A stretch of 64,000 nt of DNA from positions 6,735,205-6,799,204 of the forward strand of contig NC_083345.1 in the NCBI RefSeq assembly GCF_019175385.1. Direction: 5' to 3'. The stretch's first letter is position 1; every line of letters starts with the position of its first letter. Shown piece by piece: positions 12,603 to 23,465 of the stretch. The stretch comes from Lycium barbarum (lineage: Eukaryota > Streptophyta > Magnoliopsida > Solanales > Solanaceae). A model generated the notes under the pieces. It was not told the DNA's origin and searched no databases. It was given only the letters and a program-made list of their open reading frames with translations. The translations under genes and the position numbers were made by a program.

Positions 12603-13076
12603 GAATTATTAGAGACGATGATGATGATAAGAGAGAAGACGATGATGATGATAAGAGAGAAGACGATGATGATAAACGATGATGAAGATATCGATGATAT
12701 CGATGAGTATTCAACCGGGTTCAAAGTTTATGGGCTGATGTATGGGCTCTTACAATTATTTGTTCTAATGGGCTGCTGCAGTGATTTAATGATATGGCCC
12801 AATACCAGCAGAACAAAGATATGGCCCAAATGCCCAATGCCTTGATGATAATATTACCCATGTGATCAATTAATTGAACAAGGACAAGTCACTATCAGAT
12901 TTACATAGAAAGGAATAAAGTTAGTTAGAGAATAACCAATAGGAATTAGACAAAATTGTATAGGAATTAAACATTATTCTTTTATTTTATTTAGGATACA
13001 TGTACAAATAGGTGCACCTTCCTTTTGAGAAATAGACACAGAATTTCCAAAATCATCTTCCATTACATTTTGCACA
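12598..13076 (+). repeat. Copia 3' LTR
   Basis: 479 bp, starts TGTAGGAATT and ends TTTTGCACA. The extra length over the 5' copy is a tandem duplication of a 24-bp GATGATGATGATAAGAGAGA-containing unit at about 12612-12665. The end is fixed by the TCTTT target duplication that follows. Confidence 0.93.
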
Positions 13077-13855
13077 TCTTTTTCTATTTTGCTTCTTCTT
13101 TACTTTATTTTCCTTGTTTCTTCTTTTCTTTTTATTTACTTGCTGCGGGTTTTTTTTTTCCCTAATGAGTCACATTGACTTTTTAAAAATTTATATATCC
13201 TTGCTTCTCTTTATAGTTAATAGTGTTCATTAATTTTTTATTTTGATATCTAAATGTGCATCTAAGTTGAGTTCTAGTTCTAGTTGATTAGTCTTGAGTT
13301 AGCTGATAGCTTCAAAACATAACTCTCAATTATAAATGAATAATATATTTTTGTTGATATTAGTAATACTATTGAATTTTTATGCTTTGTTCAAAATTAT
13401 CATAATTATTAAATTATTTCGTTTAATCGATGTCTATATAAATCGAAAAGATGAATAACCCAAATTGCGGCAGTAGAAAAAATAAATCAAATTGAAATCC
13501 AAAATAGTGTGATAATCGGTTTGTCTATATAAATGGACGGAAGTTGCTGCGCTCCCCAACTCGTTTAAGTCAACTGATGCATTGGGTCATTCCCTTGTTT
13601 ACGAAACTGGGCTATGGAACGCGTCGAGAAAGCCGACTCTTCTGCCTTTCCGCGAGTTAAAAATTGTAACAATAGTAATACTTGTATCTAAGATGAATAA
13701 CCCGAACCAAAGCTCAAAATAAATCAAGTCAAAGGCCAAAATAGTGTGATAATTGGTCGGTCTATATAAACTAGAAGGCTGAATAACCAGAATCGAAGCC
13801 CAAAATAGTGTGGCACCCGGAATTTCAAATTCCTGGATCCGCCTCTGATTTCAAA

Positions 13856-15492
13856 AGGTATAGTAGAAGTTATTCACTACCTAATATTGATGTGTTTATT
13901 CTCAACGGAGCACTAAAAATCTGGCGATTTGATCGTGCTTTTTTTCCCGGTCTTCCATTTCTTTTTACGGGTGCGTTTCCACATTTCTGTTTTCTCCCTT
14001 TTTGTTCTTTGCAATTTTCAGGCACAACAAACAATTGAGAAGAAAATTCTACAGAGCACAACATGATTTGGAACAGAATAAGTGTATCCTTCACTATTGT
14101 AGCAACATGTCACATACTGATATTGCTCCTCCTTATGGTCCCTCTTAAATGCTTCATGCCTCGACTTTTCATTGGAATGGGGTTGTCTTTTACGGGGGAA
14201 ATTAGAAAGGAATTATTTGAAATTAAGTAGCAGAAATATGACTTCCTAAAAATCACTTGACATCCGATGGATGCGGTAAAGTGATTTTTAGAAACGATGT
14301 GGTCAACGATAATTGGACGATGACCGGATGACTTTTTTGAAAAGCTTGGGTCATTTGGACTTTGATGTAAGGTTTCGAGGGACTAAGGGGTGCGACTCTG
14401 GCAATCATTGGGACGTGGTAAAGTGATTTTTAGGAATGACGTGGTCGATGATAATTGGACGATGACCGGACGATTTTCTGAAAAACTTGGAATGTAAGGT
14501 TTCGAGGACCTAACAAGTGATTTTAGATGGACTTTGGGGGTGAACTTTGGAAAGTCTTGGTAAGGCTTGACTATTGAGTTTTGTGTGCTTAATGACATTC
14601 TAAGATTTTGAAACCAATAATGGACCATTCATGTTCGGAGCAACACAGACGTATTTAAACACATAAGTCAAGTAGGCACGGAGAAAGCATATTATATAGC
14701 ACATAACATGTAAACAACATATATCGCGTCCTAACATACATGTGACCTTTTATGCCACAGGTAAGCCTATCGATTTGAAAGATGTAGATGCCGTTAAGAC
14801 ATTCCGTTTGCCCCCAAAATTTATACAAAACTTATAAATAAATCAAATGGGGATACATAATAAGGGAAAAGGAGAGTACCAAAAGGTTAGTCCCACGCAA
14901 GGGTACAAATCCTAAACTATGCCACCGTGGGAGGTCTTCTAACGCCTCTGAAACTTTCTGAGCTCCTTTCGGATGAAGTTTACAACATGAAGAAAATAAT
15001 AAAAACTCCCAACCCCGAGAACAATCGATTCGTATAACTGGCATATACATCCCTCAATTTTTTCACATAGTTGGATGTGGTGTCTTTTAGGTCATAGACC
15101 GTTTAGACACAAAAGGTAATCTTCTAATAGATTTAAATACGTCTCAAATATTTAAGCCATCCTAGTTAAGTATGCGCTAAATATAGGGATTTGACTTCGC
15201 TCTGTCCCAGGCAAACTAGAGTGGGCTTTGCAAATGACTCGAACTCGAGCGGACTACTCGAGTTGAACCGTTGTTGACTGTTGGATGACCGCAAACCAAC
15301 TGAGTCTTCAACGTGCGCCAAAGAAAATATTTGTTTATTTAGTGAAGGATCGACCGCGAGCCCCCGTAGTCACCTTTGAAATCATGCAAATTTTTGTCGT
15401 TTGGCGGAGTTTTATGATATGGATGCCATGACAATTATATATACAAAAATTAAACACTTAAGCAAATAATTACAAATAAAGCCACACGTATT
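13856..15492. other. Intergenic, repeat-derived, no gene seen
   Basis: Contains a direct repeat of about 75 bp: GGTAAAGTGATTTTTAG... ACGATAATTGGACGATGACC at about 14275 and again at about 14417. From 15420 to 15485 the sequence resembles, in the same orientation, part of the right arm of the following palindrome (16573-16637), so it is probably a further fragment of the same retrotransposon. No coding frame can be supported. Confidence 0.45.
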
Positions 15493-16928
15493 AAACACTT
15501 ATGGTTAGAACCTATTTGAAATCCCGCCATCTGTTACGGTTCACTTTTATGCGAGACATAAAAGCTACTTCATAGTTGTGGACTCTTTTTGAATTTACTT
15601 ATTTTTAAAGTCACCACCTAATTTATCTACGGAAATTAAGAAACCAATTTAAAAGAGTTTACTCAAACAAAAGATAAAACCTTCAAATACCAGAGTTCGG
15701 TTAAGGGCTCAGGTGATTCCCCAAGGAAGATGTTAGGCACCCCCCGTAAGAATCTGTAGAATGCAGTTGACCTTCGAACTACAAAGTGTGGTTTTAGTAA
15801 TTATTTGCTTAAGATGTGTTTAAAATTGTATATATCAAGTCATGGCATATCAAAAAATGATTTTCATAAAGTCCCTTTTATTTCTTTTGAGTTTTTTCAA
15901 AAATACGAATAAGGCTTCAAACGGCTTACTTCACGAAACACATTTAAAGTTTCCCTTAAAATATATTTGTCCTTATAAGTTTTGAAAATGTTTCAAGTGT
16001 ATGTTCTTTGAAACGTGTCATATATTTATATAAAGTTTTGGCAAATTCCCACTTTTGTTTACAAGTTAGGATGGCAAATTCCCACTTTTGTTTACAAGTT
16101 AGGATGGCAAATTCCCACTTTTGTTTACAAGTTAGTAGGCTACTTTAAATCAAATAAACAAAGGATTTTTGCCTAAATACAAGATTAATAAAGGGGATTT
16201 GGAATAAAGAGTGTGGTTGACCTTCATTTAAACAAAAAAGGGATAAAGATGGGATTTCTCCTTTATTAATCTTGTATTTAGGCAAAAATCCTTTGTTTAT
16301 TTGATTTAAAGTAGCCTACTAACTTGTAAACAAAAGTGGGAATTTGCCATCCTAACTTGTAAACAAAAGTGGGAATTTGCCAAAACTTTATATAAATATA
16401 TGACACGTTTCAAAGAACATACACTTGAAACATTTTCAAAACTTATAAGGACAAATATATTTTAAGGGAAACTTTAAATGTGTTTCGTGAAGTAAGCCGT
16501 TTGAAGCCTTATTCGTATTTTTGAAAAAACTCAAAAGAAATAAAAGGGACTTTATGAAAATCATTTTTTGATATGCCATGACTTGATATATACAATTTTA
16601 AACACATCTTAAGCAAATAATTACTAAAACCACACTTTGTAGTTCGAAGGTCAACTGCATTCTACAGATTCTTACGGGGGGTGCCTAACATCTTCCTTGG
16701 GGAATCACTTGAGCCCTTAACCGAACTCTGGTATTTGAAGGTTTTATCTTTTGTTTGAGTAAACTCTTTTAAATTGGTTTCTTAATTTCCGTAGATAAAT
16801 TAGATGGTGACTTTAAAAATAAGTAAATTCAAAAAGAGTCCACAACTATGAAGTAGCTTTTATGTCTCGCATAAAAGTGAACCGTAACAGATGGCGGGAT
16901 TTCAAATAGGTTCTAACCATAAGTGTTT
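15493..16928. repeat. Near-perfect ~700-bp inverted repeat of Tat-like retrotransposon sequence
   Basis: The left arm (15493-16193) and right arm (16261-16928) are reverse complements with about two mismatches seen, separated by a 67-bp spacer. The 33-bp length difference is exactly one unit: GGCAAATTCCCACTTTTGTT-type repeats are present three times on the left and twice on the right. Read on the plus strand, the right arm contains GGGTGCCTAACATCTTCC, GAGCCCTTAACCGAACTCTGG and TAGATGGTGAC in order. That is the block order I know from LTRs of Tat/Ogre-lineage Ty3/gypsy elements. A transcript across it would fold into a very long hairpin. Confidence 0.85.
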
Positions 16929-17557
16929 ACACCCCTCGCGTGGGACCAATTAGCCCTAAACCCGTGAACGTCACTTCTATTGGGCCAAAAGACTTTATCC
17001 TTTAAAAAAAATCATTTAAAAACCACTTGTATCCTTTTCCAATAAAACCCTTTTTTTAAAATGAATTCGTCCTTTGAGTTCCCATTTTCCAAAAATCCTT
17101 TAAGTTAACAAAAGAATTGATTTTCCTAAGAAAAACATATTGCAACTGTTTTCCCCTTTTTCTGTTTTTCTTACAAGAAAGAAAACACTACTTTTTTTTC
17201 CAGTTTTTAAGGAAAAGGTATTCATTATCTTTTCATTGGGTCCTGTTTGAAAATACGTTCGGGTTCCTATCCGTCCTAACGATATCACGCATCGTTTGCC
17301 TAATCCCAGTTCATTTAGGTTCTAGTTTAAGGGTTTCAATAATACGAGCATCCACATACACTTATGTATACACAATGATACAAACATAAATGGGCTGGTG
17401 AGTTTACAGAGCCCATCAATCATAATTTATTCCATTTTCACCCATGGCTGGGCCTTCAATGTATTTGGTCCGACTCGATCGAGTGTAATGTTAGGGTTTG
17501 GCCCAATAGAAGTGACGTTCACGGGTTTAGGGCTAATTGGTCCCACGCGAGGGGTGT
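16929..17557. repeat. 58-bp inverted repeats enclosing ~510 bp
   Basis: Bases 16929-16986 (ACACCCCTCGCGTGGGACCA...) and 17500-17557 are perfect or nearly perfect reverse complements. The pair starts at the very base where the preceding palindrome ends. The interior (16987-17499) has no supported gene. It could be a separate terminal-repeat element or a second rearranged piece of the same Tat-like sequence. Confidence 0.7.
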
Positions 17558-18572
17558 TCATGCAAAGAAAATAAAGGATAAGGAATTAGCATAGGTAGGG
17601 ATGTGTAATCATTCAAACAAAGCCAAAATGTTTCAAAGCCAAAATTGAAAATACTTAAACGAGAACATTATGTTAGTTTGCTTATATTTGTTAATAGAAC
17701 AAAAACACATAAATACCAATAGATCCTTTAATACCAAACAAATTGAAACCAAGTAAGATTGTAGGCTGAAAGTCAACTCTTTAGTCTCAAAGATTTTTCA
17801 AATCAAACCCTTAACGAACTGCAAACACAAGTGTTAATTCTATCAGACAGACTGACTTATTCACAAAATCCCTTTCTAGCCCTATTCATCCTTCATGTTT
17901 GGGCAAGTTGGGGGTTCTATCCGGCCCCTCCAACTCGAAAAGTGATGTTGATATAAGTATAGAGCTTGCCAAAGAAGATGGACATGGGAGAAATGAGAAA
18001 GAACCTCAGTTGTGTTCGACGAAATCAAAGAGTAAAGAAGCTTGTCAGGAAGGTTCTTGTTCGATACAATCTAAGAAGAAGACGGGCCTATTTAATTTTA
18101 GGCCAAATAATTCGTTTGGACCATCAGTTTTGCCACATCCAGCCCAAGTACACTGAAGGCTATTTTGCCATATTGACATGGAGATATTTTTCCATCTTTT
18201 CCTTAACTGTACAAAAATCAGAATATTCTTTCATAGTTTGTTATTTGTACTCCAATAATATTTAGCTAGTTGTAGCTAGTTTGTTAGAAATTTCCATTAG
18301 CTCTTGTATAAGTATACATGTACAGTGCACAAAATAATCAATCAATCAACAGAAATTTTTCCATTTCCCTCTCATTTTTATAAGTCAATGGATGATTGGC
18401 TGAACGATAAGGGGAAAAATGTGGAGAATGAATCGTAAAAGGGATTTAATCCTATGAATCGTAAAAGGGATTTAATCCTCCGATTTGGACAACAATCCCA
18501 AGAAGTCTTTTAGTAAGGTTTTTTTTACCTACGCTCTAAGATTACACTGAGTATGTTGTTTCTATTGACACA
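17558..18572. other. Intergenic; an unassigned 85-codon frame and LTR-like sequence
   Basis: A frame at 17899-18156 encodes a charged, Ser/Lys-rich 85-residue peptide with no recognisable domain; it is most likely transposon debris. From 18260 to 18350 the sequence (AGCTCTTGTATAAGTATACA and following AATCAATCAATCAAC) resembles the end of a copia LTR but no partner copy was found. Near 18535, TTACACTGAGTATGTTGTT resembles a piece of the TS-like SINE. Confidence 0.35.
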
Positions 18573-18632
18573 TAACTCTCAGTTCCCTATTATTGTCCAT
18601 ATGTTGTTTTACTGCTGCTATGTTTTCCTTAA
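18573..18632 (+). repeat. 60-bp direct duplication, left copy
   Basis: Identical except one base (T/C at the seventh position) to 20001-20060. It ends TGCTATGTTTTCCTTAA, exactly where the foldback element begins. It is too long to be a target-site duplication. Confidence 0.85.
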
Positions 18633-19900
18633 GGGAAAAGAGTAAAAAATATCCGTCTACTTTGAGAAAAGCGCTAAAAATATCCTCCGAACTTATTTTG
18701 GGTTAAAAATGTCCTTCCCGTTACGAAACTTTTCACCTATGCTCTTCTGTTAACAGAGCTGTCCAATGCCCCAAAAAACCCCCATTTTTTGACCCGACCC
18801 GAACAGTACCTGATCCAAATAAAATAAGAACCCCTTAGGCTACCAAACACGACTCAAACTTCAAATCCTCTTCATCGAACATCAAAGAGAGAGAGAGAAC
18901 ATTATAGAGAGAGCAAAGTGGCGGTTCCATCTTTCTATTAGGGTTCCGCCGATTTGCCTTATTACAACACTATAAAGGTATGATTCTTAACTACCCACCT
19001 TCTATTAAGTGTATTTGACTTTATTTGCTGTAAGTTTTTGAAGTTTTTATGAGGTAGGGTTTTTTTAAATGGGTTCCTGAGTTATTGTTCGATTAATGGT
19101 TTATATTTTTTGTTAAATCTTGTAAATATGTGCTGAAAACACTAATAGGGTATAAGGTTGATGATTTAGGGTTTTGATTTCTTGATAAATATGCTCATTA
19201 TGTGTTAATACTTGCATTTATTATTTGAATATTGTCTTTTGTTGTTAAAAATTATCCATGGATATGTAGAAAAACAATAGAACTCTACATATCCATGGAT
19301 AATTTTTAACAGTAAAAGACAATATTCAACTAATAAATGCAAGTATTAACACATAATGATCATATTTATCAAGAAATCAAAACCCTAAATCATCAACCTT
19401 ATACCCTATTAGTGTTTTCAACACATATTTACACGATTTAACAAAAAATAAAACATTAATCGAACAATAACGCAGGAACCCATTTAGAAAAAACCCTAAC
19501 TCATCAAAACTTCAAAAACTTACAAAAAATGAAGAGAAATACACTTAATAGAAGATGGGTAGTTAAGAATCATACCTTTATAGCGTTGTAATAGGGCAAA
19601 TCGGCGGAACCTTAATAGAAAGATGGAACCGCCACTTTTCTCTCTCTACAATGTTCTGTCTCTCTGATGTTCGATGAAGAGGATTTGAAGTTTGAGTCGT
19701 GTTTGGTAGCCTAAGGGGTTCTTATTTTATTTGGGTCGGGTCAAAAAAATTGGTTTTTTGGGGTATTGGACGGTTCTGTTAACAGAGGGGCATAGGTGAA
19801 AAGTTTCATAACGAGAAGGACATTTTTAACCCAAAATAAGTTTGGAGGATAATTTTTAGCCCTTTTCCCAAAGTAGAGGGATATTTTTTACCCTTTTCCC
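18633..19900. mobile_element. Foldback element with ~620-bp inverted arms
   Basis: Arms 18633-19270 and 19284-19900 are inverted copies at high identity around a 13-bp spacer. The outer ends are GGGAAAAGAGTAAAAAATAT and, inverted, GGGAAAAGGGTAAAAAATAT. There is no transposase frame. Within the arms, a tract with GAGAGAGAG, GGTTCCGCCGATTTGCC and AACACTATAAAG followed by GTATGATT looks like a leader exon and 5' splice site, so a gene 5' end may have been captured. No clean target-site duplication was found next to the ends. Confidence 0.75.
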
Positions 19901-20000
19901 TTTACTCATTAGTTAACTTACAGTAATGTAGGAATACTCCTCCTATAATATAGGAGTTATTGTTGGGTGCATCTCTGCTCAACTCTTTCAGACTTTTTTT

Positions 20001-20060
20001 TAACTCCCAGTTCCCTATTATTGTCCATATGTTGTTTTACTGCTGCTATGTTTTCCTTAA
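20001..20060 (+). repeat. 60-bp direct duplication, right copy
   Basis: Second copy of 18573-18632 with one mismatch, 1,428 bp downstream, in the same orientation. Here the sequence continues uninterrupted into AAATTGTGCAG, probably the original arrangement. Confidence 0.85.
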
Positions 20061-20308
20061 ATTGTGCAGATATTATTTTATTAGTTAGTTATCTGCAGGC
20101 TATAGCTCATAGGATTAGTATTGTCATCTGCTAACTTTCACATTCTCTGTGCTGCTATGTTTAGTTTCTTGTTGTAGTAATTGTATTGTTATTCTTAGCG
20201 TATGTTTTTTTTTTTTTGAATCTTTTTATTCTTCTTTTGGTATTCAGTCAAATAGTTTTTTTCAATCTTTTTACTCTTCTTTTGATATTCAGTCAAATTG
20301 GGATAGGG

Positions 20309-20648
20309 ATGGAAGCAATCAATCTCCTTGGTGTCGTTCATGAAAATCTGGTTGAATATGACAAAAAAGGAGAATTCAAAGGTACTGAGGGAGTCATGCT
20401 TTGTAGAGATGGTAAGCCTAAGGTTTGTAACTTTATGTACAACGAACCCTCTGATGGAACTGATGAAATCGATGCCAGTGCGCCAAAACGACTCAAAGTC
20501 GACGAAGGCTCTGGTGCGAAAATTTAGTGGTTTTAGTTTGTCTCGTTGTGTCTACTATATCATTTTTGACTTTCTAATTCGAATTGTTCATGCAGAAATG
20601 ATTCGCCGTCTGCAAAAAGATTTGGATGATTTCGAAAGCTTAGTTTAG
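20309..20648 (+). CDS. Small two-exon gene of unknown function (85 aa predicted)
   Basis: Exon 1 is 20309-20513 (start MEAINLLGVVHENLVEYD) and exon 2 is 20596-20648 (EMIRRLQKDLDDFESLV, stop TAG). The 82-bp AT-rich intron starts GTGCG and ends TTCATGCAG; joining keeps the frame. The protein is acidic, with one basic patch (PKRLKVDEG) and a short helical, coiled-coil-like C-terminus. I do not recognise the family. It lies just downstream of the foldback element and just upstream of a broken gene fragment, so it may itself be the 5' part of a larger captured or decayed gene. If the splice is not used, the exon-1 frame stops at 20527. Confidence 0.4.
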
Positions 20649-20828
20649 CCTATAATAAGCATCCACCCCGTTGTTCTTTTGCTGGAGGTTTAGACAATGA
20701 ATATATATTGTTTCTTGAGTTGTTCATCTAGTACGACAAACATGGATATGTTAGGTATTCAAATATTTTATTTTTTTACCGTTAGCTTTTTGTTACGAAC
20801 ATAATCGCTTATATTTGATTGTTTTCAG

Positions 20829-21310
20829 GAAATTTGTTGAAAACATCTCTAGGTGGATCTACCATGCAAATGCTTTCTGGAACAAAACTAAAGTTAGTTT
20901 ATTGTTTGAAATGTTTAATGAGTTGTTAGATTCCAATTACCTGGAACTGAAAAGTTAAAACTTCCTTGACGAAGAATTCAAAGACTTACAGACAAAAATC
21001 ATGGGCAGAGATGTACTATCTGAAATGCAGGACTGTCTTAAGTTTGTGCCTAAAGCAAGTACTACGAAACGCAATCCAACTTTCCTCTATAAGGTTCCCC
21101 TTGGAATCATAAGATTCATAAGGAATTATAAAACTCACATAATCAAAATTATGATACTAAAGATTCCAGGCATTATATTGTTGATAGAGCTTTACAGGAA
21201 GTTTTGGAGGTCTTTCCTAGTTTGCTTAGCTTTACTTATGGCCAGCTTTTCTTAATACTTAAGAACGTAAAACTTCCTGAGAAGAAAGGACCCATGGAGC
21301 ATCGAGGGAT
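20829..21310 (+). pseudogene. Broken gene fragment, family not recognised
   Basis: After an acceptor-like TTGATTGTTTTCAG, a protein-like frame reads KFVENISRWIYHANAFWNKT, then a TAA at about 20956, then FLDEEFKDLQTKIM and MQDCLKFVPKASTTKRNPTF. After a frame change near 21100 another frame continues with YIVDRALQEVLEVFPSLLSF and LILKNVKLPEKKGPMEHRGM. The amino-acid composition is that of a real protein and not of random frames, so this is a decayed coding sequence, possibly the continuation of the small gene at 20309-20648. I cannot name the parent. Confidence 0.5.
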
Positions 21311-22894
21311 GCCGTAAGATATTGCAATCACTATTGTTAATGTTTTGGACTTATATGGACCTTTTTCTAATGTGTATTTTTTTTTTCATTTCAGTGTTGC
21401 TGATTATTTTTGTAGGCACCCCTCGATTTTTGAGCTTGTAACTCTTCTCCATAATGTTCTTTTTTGTTTTTACACTAATCTAAATCCTAATATACCTCTA
21501 TGTGATTTTGCAGGATAAACCTTGAAAATGGTTGAATGGTGAATTACTTCCATTCTGTGCCGGGGAAGTGGGCTACTCCAATTAAATCACTTTTTTGTTT
21601 ATCTATGGTCTTGGCCGGTTGATATTACTTATGAGCACATGCGGATAACTTTAAGCCTATTCTAACTACATTAACACCTATATTTTTATGGACGTCATGA
21701 AAGAGTCGAGACATTCAAATTACGATATACAAGATACATAGATCCAGCATCTCAACTATCAATTCATTAGTTGCATAAAATTCAGTCCTCGGAAAGAATG
21801 TTTTAAATCATTCTCATTGTGAAACGAGTTTAAGATAATTTTACCTATTAATACAATTAATTTAAATCAACATATGTTTAAGAATCAAGTATTAATTCTA
21901 GAAGGGCAAAGGATACTTCGGTGCACAAAAAATTAGTATTATTTTGAATTCTACGACTTTGTTTGGCCGTGAATACAAATTGGATTTGTTTTCGAATTTG
22001 TGACCGATTTGGAGTGAAAAAAGTGAAACAACCTTTTGGTGTTTTTGAATTTCGAAAAATTCCGGAATTCAACTTGAATTCTGAAATTTTATGGCCAAAA
22101 TGATTTTCGAAATTCAATCACAGAAAAATAAAAATAAAATCATGGCCAATAGACCACTATATGTACAAGATTTAAATCAATGAGATCATTCAATTCTTTT
22201 TTTTTTTTTGTCCCTAAAAACACCAAACCTTTTGTTAATTATGTGAAAAGGGAAAAAGTGATCTCGCCAGGACATGTAACAGGCATAAACCTAGACAATA
22301 GTTGACCTTAAAATTGTTGCTGCATTCATGTTGATCTCCAAAAATGCAAGTCACTTTAAAATCTTGAAAGTGACATTGTAATAAACTGCTAATTTGTATC
22401 TACTGGGTCAAATTCGATACTTTAAGTTTCATGTTACTCAAACCCTTAAAAAATGTTGTCGTATTCGTATCAAATCCTTCAAAAATACATAATTTTTGAA
22501 GAATTCAGCACACATTCACAATATTTTTGAATAGTCTGAGCATCATAACTTAAACTTCACTCAATCCGACCCCCAACCTCGACTCCATTGATACATTAAC
22601 ACAAAAAAAGTTCAGAAAGTAAAAAGTGAATAATGTGGTCCACAATAGCAGTGTCTTTAGAGATATTAATCTTGACTATGAGATTGTCATTAACAGTAAT
22701 TACCTAACCTTTTCCTGTTCATGCTTCTTTTAGAAGCTTAATTATTGAGTGATCACTTTAGGAAAAACTATTGAGGGCTAAGCTCCAAACTTGGGTGCTT
22801 AGAGAAACCAATCATAGCCAGTAATAGACAATCACTTTGATTGGAGCTACCTAGCATTAAGCAATAATTCTCCTTTCTATGGTTGGTGTTAATT
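21311..22894. other. Intergenic, no gene seen
   Basis: AT-rich. At about 21957-22147 there is a MITE-like stretch starting TTTGTTTGGCCGTGAATA and ending AAATCATGGCCAATAG, with inverted-looking ends but no target duplication I can fix. Nothing else supported. Confidence 0.35.
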
Positions 22895-23320
22895 GTCAAA
22901 TGTCACACATTGGTTGAGAGAATCAACAATTGTCTCCTAATATGATTAATTCGGGTAATTCTTGCCTCATGAATTAATTTTTTGGATATAAGTTAGGTCA
23001 AAAATCTACTTTTCTTAACGTGGTGTCAAAAATTTCTTGGACACGAAAAAGAAAGGTGGCACAATTGACTTAGCTAGAAAGCTTTCCCTTTCTCTCCCGT
23101 CCGTGCTTTCCTCCCACATCATGAGCAAGCTATCGGATTTGAGTTAGACCAAGGTTTAATTTCTCAACACGGTATCAAAAATAGATCCTTTCCTAGTTTT
23201 GGTTATTCAATATTGGGTTTCCATGTTATACTGTTCAGGAAATTGGGAGTGCAGAGGCGTTAAGTGTCCCACATTAGTTGAAAGAATGGATTGTTGTCTT
23301 CTCATATGAGCTTAAACAAT
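22895..23320 (+). repeat. Fragments of a copia-type LTR
   Basis: TGTCACACATTGGTTGAGAG (22903) and TGTCCCACATTAGTTGAAAG (about 23266) are two copies of an LTR-start-like block. CTTAACGTGGTGTCAAAA and TCTCAACACGGTATCAAAA resemble an LTR end running into a degraded TGGTATCA primer site. The pieces are short and shuffled; no intact element is present. Confidence 0.4.
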
Positions 23321-23465
23321 TTTTTTTTTTTAAATCAGTCATCCAACTCTATTAAGAGTGGATGCCTTTTATTAATCAGCAAAAATGTACAGATCAGAGG
23401 AGGAGGACCTTCCTGTACCTACTCAGAATAGGACAGTCCCCATTCCATGATAAAATAGGATTTTT

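Larger units (their letters stand above)
7464..13076 (+). mobile_element. Ty1/copia LTR retrotransposon, complete but with broken coding region
   Basis: Two direct LTRs (7464-7918 and 12598-13076), a tRNA-Met primer site directly after the first, a polypurine tract directly before the second, and a 5-bp target duplication TCTTT at 7459-7463 and 13077-13081 define a full-length 5.6-kb element. Domain order is gag with zinc knuckle, protease, integrase, reverse transcriptase, RNase H; integrase before reverse transcriptase marks Ty1/copia. The LTRs differ by only a few bases, implying a recent insertion, yet gag-pol carries five nonsense codons and two frame changes. It sits inside the hAT-type element at 7190-13847. 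Confidence 0.95.
7190..13847. mobile_element. Non-autonomous hAT-type element, split by a copia insertion
   Basis: The left end CAGGGGCGGATCT and inverted right end CAGAGGCGGATCC form short terminal inverted repeats. An exact 8-bp duplication, ATTTCAAA, flanks the whole structure at 7182-7189 and 13848-13855, the target-site size of hAT elements. Removing the nested copia element leaves about 1.04 kb with no transposase frame. The right part (13440-13815) holds three degenerate subterminal direct repeats built on GATGAATAACCC and AAAATAGTGTG. The element was in place before the copia insertion. Confidence 0.8.

Noticed and set aside
16035..16140. Three evenly spaced 33-bp repeats resembling a CRISPR array
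   Set aside because: The repeats are directly adjacent with no unique spacers, lie in a palindrome of retrotransposon sequence, and the genome is a plant.
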